Assembly (NCBI GenBank): GCA_013146195.2
Contig: CM028378.1
Span: forward strand, 6,384,340-6,448,339
From: Codonopsis lanceolata
Taxonomy: Eukaryota > Streptophyta > Magnoliopsida > Asterales > Campanulaceae
Reading direction: 5' to 3'
Length of the DNA stretch: 64,000 bases
Under the pieces are notes generated by a model that saw nothing but the letters and a program-made list of their open reading frames with translations, was not told where the DNA came from and made no database searches. Each line of letters starts with the position of its first letter. Within the stretch, counting starts at the first letter, position 1. Shown here piece after piece: positions 24,673 to 34,967 of this stretch. The translations under genes were made by a program, and so were the position numbers.

Positions 24673-27600
24673 TATAAAATTATATACTCAATTAAAGTTG
24701 AAGAATATACAATTAAAAAGTTTAATATGAAAAAAATAATAATTAAAATTAAAATTAAAGATAGATCACATAAATTTGAAAAAGTAATTATAAATTTATT
24801 TAGATGTATTTCATTATTTAGAAAGGGATGATTGGATGGAATTCAACAATCTTCGTTATTCATTAAGTCAACAAGTTATAATAGACATGTGCCTCTAAAT
24901 GACAAAATTTGATAGAGATAATAGTTTTCGATATTTCGTACTAAAGTAGTAGCTATAAAAACGTTGGTTATTGAAAATATAAACATATAAAAATATATTT
25001 TATATCCTCACATTCTCTTCCTTCTTCATATATCGTTCTTCTTCTTCATTTTGTGTTTGTGTGTATGATTCAAAATAAATTTATTTTTGTGTTTGTGCTA
25101 CTGTGCATATATCTGTAGTGCGTCTTCGGTTCATTAAGAGTCGTAGTCTTTTCGCTCTAAAAGTGTCATTTTTAGTAAAAAAATAAATAAAAAACTATAG
25201 TGGTTGAAAATTTTACACAGTGGATGGACCCGAATTTCTCCTAAAACAAACAACAACAAAAAGGACTAAAAATACTCATAATTTTAAGTTACCCAAATTT
25301 CTCAATTGATTCCATCCAAATTATTATTACTTTAATGAACAACAAATATTACTCCAATTATAACCAATTTGACCCCAAAAAATTTCAAACACTTGTCATA
25401 TAGATAAAGAGCTTCTCACTCTCTAACCTAAAAACCTCACCCTCACTCACTCTAACCTATATACACATCGTCTCATTCTCACTTTTACTCAATTAAGTCG
25501 TTTAAAATGTCACATTTCTTATTTTTATAGCATTAAACCTAGGAAATTCCTCCGGTGAACATACGACAATGACTTTTCATCTCTTCAAACCCTTCGTTTC
25601 AAAAATTCATCCGTCGAATTTTCTCAACCAAAATAGAATTAGATCAAACCATTTCGTAGCAAGGTGTGTTGGATTTTTTTTATAAAGTATTTAACTTTGT
25701 ATTTCGATTTTTTTAAAATCTTAGAGCTTAATTTTACATTTTTACTTAGTAAACTGAAAAAAATGCTTATAATAAGATCCAAGTATTTATGCTTCTTTAC
25801 CTAATTATTTTTTAAAATACGGTTTAAATAAGTTGAGACTTTTTTATATTTTCAGTATTTAACGTTAAGTTATACCCGAATTTTTTATATTTTGAGTATA
25901 GAAAAAAATATAGATTTCGAATTTTTAGATTTGTATTTTGAATATCTATTTTTTAAACATTTTTATAATTAAAATACATCTATTTTAAATCACTTGTATC
26001 TAATGTAGTTGTTCACTTCAAAATTGGCCTATTTGTAGTCACTAATTTATTTGTTTTCCGTCTCTACATTTCAAATTCCTTTGATTTAATTAGATTTTAT
26101 TTATAAATGTTCATTATTCTGATTTAATAAAACCAAAATTGAGAAATCTGTAGTCACAGTGCATATTAATAAATAAATATAAATATATATTGGTTACCAA
26201 TAAATCTGTATCAGTTTTAAGATCATTAAATTACATTAAATTTAGCACATACACTTGAACATGAAGTTTATTAAATTATCGTAATTTATTCCCTACATCT
26301 TTAATCCTAGGCATTGCATATGTTTAAGTTATTTATTGATTACAAAGGTACCCTGAGAATTTAATAATTTCGCACATATAATTGTTTTCAGTTTATTGTA
26401 GCTTCATGATCTCTAGAAGAAAAAAAAAAAGAGGACCAAGTATATGAGATCCTAAGTAATTGAAATAAAAAGAATACATTAAATATTATAGGTTGAAAAG
26501 ATACCTTTACATTGTAAAATATACATTTTGCACGAAAAAACCGTTGAGTTATCTAGGCTTACCCTTGGTCTGATGTCTTTAAGCAAAATGAGAGAGTGAG
26601 GTATTTTATATAGATTTCTTCTATATTGGTGTGTTATCCTCAGTTGTTTTTAGTAATGTTGTTCAACAAACAAAATTGTAACAAATTTATGGTCGTTTTA
26701 TCTTTGAAAACTGCTTGAGAAGAGAAAAGCTAATGAACTGTCTAACTCCCTTAGGGGTCCAATTACAGCCGAATAAATTAATCTTCAATAATAATTCATG
26801 TAATTGTTTTGATAATTTATTCATTTATCATTCAATTGATAAGCGATTATTAAATTCAACAATTGAAATAAATAATTATTTATTAGCTCATTGAAATTTC
26901 AATATAGTTAAAAAAAATCATAACTATTTTTTATATTGCCGGATGTGAATGAGGTTGAAATAGTTTGTTATATATGGTTGTCAATTGTCTCAAGTCAAAA
27001 AAAGAATGTCAAAAGTTTTCAGATTTATTTATCTAATTAATTTTGATTACAGATTCGTTTCATTTCCCAATACATTAATAACACATATACAATGTAGAAG
27101 TGTTGTCATTTTTGGAAAGTGCATTTTGGCGGAAATTTTTCAAAAATCGAACCTCTCCTTTTATATATGTATAGATATTAATTGAATGGACATAACAATT
27201 AGAAGATGACTTTTCTTTTTAGTATGTCACCCGTAAGCCCGTCTTACGGATCTTAATTCGTGAGACTTAGCTCCACTCTCTCACAGCTCAAACTATCAAC
27301 ACACGTTGGGTAAGAATGATCTGTCTTACAAAAATATCGGTAAGATCGTCTTATGCAACTTTTAGTTTTTCTTTTTATGATGTTTATTACCATTTGTTAT
27401 TATCAAGGATTAATATATAATTTGGTCCATGAACTTGTCAATTCTAATTTATATAGTAACTGGTATTGAAACTTTCCTATGGTGACTCTTCAACCAAACT
27501 TTGGGCTTCATATTAGTCCCTGGTGGCGTTATCTTTAGAAGGAACGTTAAATATTTAATAAAATTATCAGATTGTCCTCATTAATTCTAATGAATATATA

Positions 27601-27765
27601 CCTTGTCACTTTATTACTGAGTTGAAAATTAATCTAAAATAAAATAAAATAATTAGGACAAACCCCTTTCTTCTTTTTTAAGACAACCCAACCCAACAGT
27701 TAGCCCCCCCACCACCACCACACAGGTACACCCACGCACATTCTTCTCTTTCTTCGCACCTTCTT

Positions 27766-28403
27766 CCTCTATTTTGTCTTCCTTGTTGGGTTTTCTAGTT
27801 TTTGCTTTAATGCAAAATCAGCTCATCAAATTGAAGAACCCAAATTAATTAAGAAAGTAATTTAACCATTTCAGAACTATTTTCTTTGAATTTTTTCGAT
27901 TTTCTTCAGTGCAATTTTGGATTTTTGGCGCGCTATATTTCTGTATCGTCACCATGTGCACCATTGGTAACGGGGACATTGCCCACTTTCCTCTCAGGTA
28001 AGCTCTTCTGCTGCTTCTTCGTATTAGTGGGGTTTGGGTTCATCGACACCCTGTTGTGGGAATCGTGAATTACGTGTTGGATTTACAAGAGTATTAGAGT
28101 AGATTATCCTCCACGAAATTCAGCTGCAGAAGGAGGCGGACCCAATAGTCGTTGTTCTTACACTTGTAAGCAGGATGTCGATGTTGTACATGGTGGATGA
28201 TTTGGATTGGATTGATTCGGTATATGATAAATTTAGGATTGATAATGTTTGATTGCCTCGGGGAAGCCAGTACAACCTGACTTCTTGTGTTTACTATTGA
28301 GACACACGGGTGATATATATACATATAGTGGGTGATGGTCTCCCATGGAAACCCACTATCATGACAACCCATTAACACAATACAATTATACAACCCATCC
28401 CAA
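27766..28403. other. Left internal part of the large MULE
   Basis: Unrecognised, possibly captured sequence. A short ORF around 27886-28068 and a GT-type splice donor near 27999 hint at an exon-like piece, but no family is evident. Confidence 0.4.
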
Positions 28404-28408
28404 CACAT

Positions 28409-28626
28409 TGTAGAAACTGATAAAGTTTAGGAATAATGGCATATCCTTTCCATTGAATAAATCACCTATTTATAGGGGGATTTACAATTAGGGTTACACT
28501 AGGAGTATGATACAAGAAACCTATACAAGGAAGGTAACACAATTAGGAAATAACTCTACAAGGTAATTACCACTAATTACACATTACAAATCAACAAGAA
28601 TAATTAAAAGATATTATTCTCTAACA
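28409..28626 (-). repeat. 3' LTR of reverse Copia element
   Basis: 218 bp. A TATA-like TATAAATA is read on the minus strand at 28475-28468. The polypurine tract is directly adjacent (CTTCCGGGGGCA on minus, 28627-28638). Confidence 0.93.
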
Positions 28627-28860
28627 TGCCCCCGGAAGATGGACGTCCGAGAAGAGAGACCAATCTTGTGAAGTAAGTGATGAAACCGTTGGCGAGCAAG
28701 AGGCTTCGTCAAAGCATCGCCAGTTGATCACCGAGAGACATGGCAAACTCGCATAAGCCCATCCCGAACTTGTTGCCGAATGAAATGAAAGTCCGTGAGC
28801 CACATGCTTCATGCGAGTATGAAAAACTAGGTTGGGAGCAAAGACTCGTAGCCCACATTG

Positions 28861-31800
28861 TCACAAAGAAATGACCGGTCGAGTCGAGAGGCGAGACCGA
28901 AGTTCGCTAAGAAGAGAGACAATCCACGACTTCAGCCGCAGTGGCGCCCACGCCCTAAGTATTCGGCCTTGAGGTGAGCGAAATGTTGCGTTGTTTCGAG
29001 CTCTGTGAGATCGGGTTGCCGCCAAGATGTACAATGTAGGCATCGGTGGATGTGTAGTCATCCTTGTTGCGCCCGCCTCAAGATCGAAAGGCATGGAGAA
29101 AGCAGAGGAGATCGGCGATGGCGAGGATGCCCGCATCAATCAGGCTACGTAGATACCGAAGAACTCGCTTTGACCGCAATCCAAGGCGTTGGTCGGCCTA
29201 TGCATGAACCGGGAGAGTTTGTTGACAAAGGCAACATCGCCGAGTGAGATGATATCAAGACCGCCGACCATTGCTCGAAATTATGTCGGATTCGAGAGCA
29301 ATGCGTGTGAAGAGTCAAGGTAGGCGAGGTAGAAGAGGCGTAGCTACTTGGGGAGAGCATCGGTCATGCTTTGCGAGCAAGGAGACGCCTATATACCCTG
29401 GGAGAGCGGAAGACCACTTGGCGCTTAACAACTTCAACCCCAAGAAAGTAGTGAAGATCACCAAGGTCCTTGAGAGAAGCGAGTAGCGAGCATATAGATG
29501 AAAGTCAACCCGTGGCAGGCAGTGACAATGATGTCATCCACATATACAAGGAGATAGATGATGGTGCCCGCAAGCATTTAAGGATGAACAATGATGTGTC
29601 GCCCACCGAAGTTTTGGAAGCGAGAGGCAAGAAGAAACCGACGCAGCCTCATTATACCATGCTCGGGGAGCTCGCTGAGACCATAAATAGCCTTGCGAAG
29701 TCGGCACACATGTTGAGGTTTGTCCTTATCGGTGAACCCAGGCGGTTGAGCCATGAATACCTCTGACGGGTTGCCTTGAAGAAAGGCATTGTTCACATCC
29801 GGTTGACGAAGATCCCATCCTCGACAAACGACCAAATGAGAACAAGACGAACAAAGAAGCCGGTTTAACCACCGGCCGAAAGTCTCGTGGTAGTCAACCC
29901 CGTCGTCAGTGAAATCCTTGGCTACAAGGCGAGCTTTGTAGCGATCAACAAGCATCATCGGCATGTCTCTTGATACCGGTGATCCACTTACACCAACTAT
30001 ATCGAAGCATCTCCAGGAAGGGACTAGATCCCAAGTCCTATCATGGCGAGCAAGGGCATCAAACTCTTCGTGACATGGCCTCGACGCCACTTCACATCCT
30101 TCGAGAGCCCGAGTACACACATGTGGGTTCACTGCCTTCATCGCTAGGCGGCGAGAAAGACTCATTTTGATCTTTGGTTTGAAGATGTTGTTCTTGGAGC
30201 GAGTGACTATGGAGGATGTGTCAGCGCATACGAAGAGGAGTCAAGGCACGTAGGAACCAATGTAGCGGCACAGGACTGCAGAGCCTTGGTGATCCTCGGG
30301 CACTGCATGGGTGGCCGAGAGGGGAAAGCAACGGATAAAGTGCAATCCGAGCTGGAGCCAGGTCGGCGAGGATGGAGCAAGCACGGACGGGAAGGGCAAT
30401 GGTATCCCTGCACAAGAAATTAGCGATGTGGGAGGTTGGGCGTGGGCGAGCGAGATCAACCTCTCGATTAGTGGCGTGAGCCACACGGAGAATGGAGAAG
30501 CGGCGGCCAGGTGTGTATGGGACCGTCCGTTCATGAGGGGTAGCCAAGACTCACTATCATGGGGAGTGCGGCAGGTGGTGGTGGTGGACATGGGAAAGGT
30601 GGACTCGACAAAGCGAACATGACGCGATATGTACAAATTTTGGTGGTGTTCGGATCATAGCAGAGATAGGCACTCGAAAGTGAGCGAGTAACCAAGGAAG
30701 ACACACAAGTGAGCGAGCATCGAGTTGGGCGGAGTAAGGATTCGAGCCAAGGATAGAGACAACCAAAAGCACGAAGCTTGGCGTAGTTCGGCAGAGCCAA
30801 AAAGTTTATGGTAGGAGACCGCGAGAGCGGTGGGTGTAGTAGTCGATTTATGAGATAGGTCGCGGTTTGGAAAGCAAACGACCGGCGGAAGAGAAGCACG
30901 AGAGAGAGGGAGAGACCAGTCTCAACAATGTGGCGATGGCGACGCCCGAGAACCCATTGTGTTCGGGGTGTGAGGGGCGAGGTAAGGTGAGAGATGCCAT
31001 GGGCGGTATTGTGGCGGCCAAGCCGTAGTCCTGCAAGCCCCATATACTCGCCGCCATTGTCCGAGTAAAGGGTGACTATGGTTGTTTTAAAATAATTTTC
31101 CACTAAGGCTTTAAATTTGGGAAAGATGGTGGCAACCTCAGATTTGAGTCACGAGGGTAAAGCCGATGTAATGGGTAAAGTGATCAACAAAGATCACATA
31201 GTATTTGAACCCATCAATAGAGGGAAGGGGGGAGGTCCAAACATCAGTATAAACAGTTTGAAGAGGGAGAGTAGACACAACCGTATTTTGATGAAAGGGA
31301 ATTTTATGACTTTTATTAGAAAGACAATCATTACAATGACTAGGAGTGCGAGCAGTGTCTAATGCTAAACCTAGGCTAGATAATATCTGACTTTGGATGG
31401 GGCCGCAGATGGCCAAGACGATGATGCCGATCGATGAGAGACTTTGGAGCCGACACAAGGTAGGAGGGGCGGGAGATCGTGGTCGGCCATTCATACACAC
31501 CGCCCTTAGGATCGTCCTGGCCAAGATTCTCCCTCGGATCCTTCACATGAAAAGAAGTTGGTAAGAACTCAATAGAGGTTTTATTGGAGATACAAAATTG
31601 AGATATAGATATAAGATTCTTTTTCATGTCAGGAACAAATAGAACATTATGAAGGGAAAAAGTGTGTGAGGGTGTATGAAGGGAGGAGAAACCAGTTTTG
31701 GAGATAGTTAACCCAGTACCATCACCAATGACCATGTCATCCATGCCGCAGTAGTTGAGTGTAGCGAGAGATTGCAGGTCGTTAGTGACATGATGAGAGG

Positions 31801-32793
31801 CACCACTATCGAGTAGCCAGCTCGGTGTCCCCGTGTCTGCCGTGGTTGCAAGGTGAGCCCGTGGTTGCCACTTGGAGCCACTTGCCGAGTTGGGAGTAGC
31901 GGGCATAGAGGTGGTGGCGACCAGTTGAAAGTTTGGGCAGCGAGTAACCGAGTGGCCCTGTTGGCGACATGCTTGACACTTGCCCGCATACGCCGCCGCC
32001 GGGAGCAGATGCCGAGGGTTGGGAAGGTGGCCGAGGTTGCGGGCCGATACCGAGCTTGCGAGGAGGATTGCCAGCTGTCGAGCTATTGTTCCAGTGCGAT
32101 AAGGTTGGTGGCAGGCGAGTAAGACGAAGGCCGAGAGGCTTGAAGCTCGCGATTGATGAGTTTTCATGAAGCTCATCAAGCGAGATGGGAGTATCCGTCC
32201 TTCAACCACATCCACGATGTGGCGGTAGTCATCATCCAAACCACCGGGATGGTCTCAATGAGATCCTCGTGGTCAAGAGGTTTGCCCAGGCCGAGTTCAT
32301 CGGCCAGACTTTTGACAATCGCATGTAGTCGGTGATCGATCGAGTTCCCTTGGTTGCTCGCTTGAGGTAATCTTTGATACGTTTAATGTGACCTCGAGTT
32401 GGGCGAGCATAGGTATGAGCCGAGATGTCCCGAGCTTCACGATGGTACTGTTGGATCGAGAGGAAACAGGGGGAGCGGACAGAAGCCAACAAGAGCCCCA
32501 AAGAGGAGTTTGTCTTGGTGAATCCAAAGGCTGGTAGTGAGGTTTGGGGTGGGAGCGTCCTTGGAGGTTTGGGCATCCTTGGTGAGGACTGTGGGAGGCG
32601 GGCATGTGTGTGAACCGTCTACAAACTTGTAGAGGTCATAGCCAATGAGGGTGGCCTCAACTTGGAGTTTCCAAGCTATGTAATTGGTAGAGGTGAGTTT
32701 GGTGATATTGTGGAGGGAGATGTTGATGAGGTCGAAGGTTTGGGTGGGATCAAGAGGGTTTTTGACGGTGAGAGAGTGATTTCCGTTAGCCAT
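28861..32793 (-). pseudogene. Broken Copia gag-pol (reverse element)
   Basis: Gag starts at ATG 32793 with MANGNHSLTVKNPLDP and KLTSTNYIAWKLQVEA. The zinc knuckle CQACRQQGHSVTRC is at about 31978-31937 and the protease LDSGASHHVTND at about 31813. Integrase pieces follow (LYSDNGGEY near 31060). RT reads TWDLVPSW, DRYKARLVAK, DVNNAFLQG and CRLRKAIYGL (30010-29640), and RNase H remnants (SLLSELRSRLSTRPV) lie near 28880. Compared with the usual Copia order, many short segments are missing, including the YVDD box, which I could not find. Frames change repeatedly, so no functional polyprotein is encoded as written. Confidence 0.88.
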
Positions 32794-32850
32794 TGTAGGG
32801 GGTGTTTAGGGCGGCGGCTAGAGGAAGAGGAAGAAGGTTTTAGGAGCAGA

Positions 32851-32862
32851 GCTCTGATACCA
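32851..32862 (-). other. Primer-binding site of reverse Copia element
   Basis: On the minus strand it reads TGGTATCAGAGC, directly after the 5' LTR, complementary to initiator tRNA-Met. Confidence 0.93.
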
Positions 32863-33080
32863 TGTAGAAACTGATAAAGTTTAGGAATAATGACATAGCC
32901 TTTCCATTGAATAAATCACCTATTTATAGGGGGATTTACAATTAGGGTTACACTAGGAGTAGGATACAAGAAACCTATACAAGGAAGGTAACACAATTAG
33001 GAAAGAACTCTACAAGGTAATTACCACTAATTACATATTACAAATCAACAAGAATAATTAAAAGATATTATTCTCTAACA
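32863..33080 (-). repeat. 5' LTR of reverse Copia element
   Basis: 218 bp, partner of 28409-28626. A minus-strand TATA-like TATAAATA lies at 32928-32921. Confidence 0.93.
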
Positions 33081-33509
33081 CACATGCCTAAGCCTAACCC
33101 ACGGCATGCATTCCAGCTCAACAGTATACCTGTTGGTGATGTCGGTGACGACAGTTAGGGTATGGTGACATGGCATTCCAGAGCGCAGTGGGGGAGATTA
33201 TTTACTTCGGTTTGGTGAGAAAGATATATTACAAATATGCAGTAAATTCAACAAGCTTGATGTCAACAACTATAGAAGGATAACATGGGGGTGTTCAAGA
33301 AACTAGGGAAGAAAATTCAAGAAAAACATGGATTTTGAATTATTCCAGCAAGTTTTGTCCAGATAAGATACAAATACATGAGTATCTTTCATTATTTCAT
33401 TTCATATATATCTTTCATTATTTCATTTCATATCAACATATTTTACTAGCGTAGTAGCACATATTACCACACACCAAACAGCCAAACAAGACTCTCAAAG
33501 TCAGCTTCT

Positions 33510-33960
33510 TTATGTGTGGTGATCCACCGATGGGTAGGGGTTGCCGGAGTTGCCACTTTCACCACAACCACTACCACCAGAACCAGTTCCAGAACCATAC
33601 CCTATTCCAGTAGCTCCTGCCACCAGACCCAGAACCAGAACTAGAGCAGGAGCCAGACCCACTTCCATAACCAGATTCCTTACCAAACCCATTACTAGAC
33701 TGATCCGACCCCGAGCCCGAACCATAACCACATCCACTTCCACGACTTGAACCCCAGCCCCAGTTGTACTCTCAATTCGGACCATGGCTTGATCCGATAG
33801 CCCCATTGGGACTCCCATCTTGGCTGCTAGGAGGAGAAGAAGTCGTTGTCGTTACGTGTATAATGGCCTTTCTGTTACAAGCAAAGTCATTCATCTTGAA
33901 AGCAGAAAATGGGTTGGAAAAGAAGAAGAAAAATAATAGAATGAGAGAGAAAGTGAACAT
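33510..33960 (-). pseudogene. Glycine-rich secreted protein copy, broken, inside MULE
   Basis: ATG at 33960 starts MFTFSLILLFFFFF, a clear signal peptide. Then come a Thr/Ser stretch and SSHGPN, where a TGA stops the frame. Reading through gives EYNWGWGSSRGSGCGYGSG and further Gly/Ser-rich repeats typical of plant glycine-rich cell-wall proteins. A one-base frameshift near 33605 is needed to reach the ending GNSGNPYPSVDHHT (TAA at 33510). The stop replaces what looks like a Trp codon (TGG to TGA) in a GPNWEYNW-type motif. The copy begins about 25 bp inside the right MULE inverted repeat. It is most likely a captured, decayed host gene. A consensus error in the assembly could explain either lesion. 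Confidence 0.72.
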
Positions 33961-34346
33961 GTTAAGTTCCAAGATCGAGAAAAGCAGATCAGATCTAAGG
34001 TTTTTGTCTAAATAGATGATGAAGGTGGAAAGTGGGAAGAGAGAAGAAGGTGGGTGGGTGTGTGTGGGGGGGGGGAGGGGGGGTTAACTGTTGCCTGTTG
34101 AGTGGGGTTGTCAAAAAAAGAAAAGAAGGGGGTTTGTCCCTCAGCAATAAATTGATAAGTTCATTAGAATTAGCGAGGCTAATTTGGTCTTTTTATAAAA
34201 TATTTAATGTTTATTTCAAGGACAATGCCACATGTACTAACATGAAACACAAAGTTAGATTGAAGAGTCATCATAAGAAAGTTTCAACATCAATTATTAT
34301 ATAAATCTGAATTGATAAGTTTAGGAACCAAATTATATATTAATAC

Positions 34347-34967
34347 TATTATCAATAAAAATGACAAAAAATCATCCTATTATATTGAAATAGAGCGACC
34401 CTAAACGTAATACTATTTAATGAATAAAATAATCTAAATACCCCTTTTAATATTTAATAAATACTAACTTGTGGTACATACTTGTGGATATTTTATAAAA
34501 CATCCGTTATATACTTGTAGATGCTTTGTCTGAAATCGAAAAAAAATACAAATCAACGTTTTTTTGTTCGTAATTGAAAAAAAAAACCCGAATCAAAATC
34601 AATCAAATTCACATACGATATCATGTCTTAACAATGGAAACTGAATCAATAATAATATATGATGGGATCAAGGGGGGAAGGAGTGAGAGGATAGTATAGT
34701 TTAAATATAAAGAATGATAATAAAGTAATTTTAACTTTTAAATAATGTTACGCTAAGAAATTTAGAAATTTTGATATTATGTTAGTATATCGTGATGTAA
34801 ATATATTTAGTTGTGGAAAAGGGAGGAACCATCCGATCCGAACCCATCTCACCTTTTCTCTTCGTCTTCCCCCCACCCCCACACACACACACACACACAC
34901 ACCACCCCATCCATTCTGCATTTGTTTTAAGTCTTTTTCAATCACTGAGAACAAACAAACAGACCAA
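34347..34967 (+). promoter_or_regulatory. Upstream region of the KUP gene
   Basis: AT-rich DNA, then a CA repeat (34879-34902) and a short 5' UTR before the ATG at 34968. No separate gene is seen. The right target duplication of the large MULE lies at 34347-34355, about 610 bp upstream of the start codon. Confidence 0.5.

Larger units (their letters stand above)
21001..27406. other. AT-rich gene-free DNA with several repeats
   Basis: No credible gene is seen across 6.4 kb. It holds a (TA)n/(AAT)n run, a long-inverted-repeat element (21363-23720), a 60-bp TA run and Helitron-like termini, listed separately. 24673-27406 is AT-rich and I see nothing specific in it. Confidence 0.6.
28409..33080 (-). 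mobile_element. Copia LTR retrotransposon, reverse orientation
   Basis: LTRs of 218 bp each (28409-28626 and 32863-33080) begin TGTAGAAACTG and end TCTCTAACA, with a perfect 5-bp target duplication CACAT (28404-28408 and 33081-33085). The primer-binding site and polypurine tract are both present on the minus strand. The LTRs differ at only about 5 of 218 positions by eye, implying a fairly recent insertion. Yet the GC-rich interior is riddled with short indels that break every ORF. It sits inside the MULE at 27407-34346. Confidence 0.95.
27407..34346. mobile_element. Large Mutator-like element split by a Copia insertion
   Basis: The left end starts GGATTAATATATAATTTGG and the right end is its inverse (CCAAATTATATATTAATAC). 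The inverted ends extend about 360 bp (27407-27765 and 33985-34346), including the phrase GGGACAAACCCC followed by AACAGTTA and a C-run. A perfect 9-bp target duplication TATTATCAA flanks it (27398-27406 and 34347-34355). Removing the Copia element (28409-33080 plus one CACAT) leaves about 2.26 kb. This remainder contains a glycine-rich-protein gene copy (33510-33960) and unrecognised sequence at 27766-28403. There is no transposase, so it fits a Pack-MULE. Confidence 0.85.

Noticed and set aside
27886..28068. Short ORF with hydrophobic C-terminus
   Set aside because: Lies inside the large MULE; could be part of a captured exon but no family is evident, so not called a gene.
33541..33750. Pro/Arg/Thr-rich plus-strand ORF
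   Set aside because: Antisense shadow of the glycine-rich-protein copy on the minus strand.
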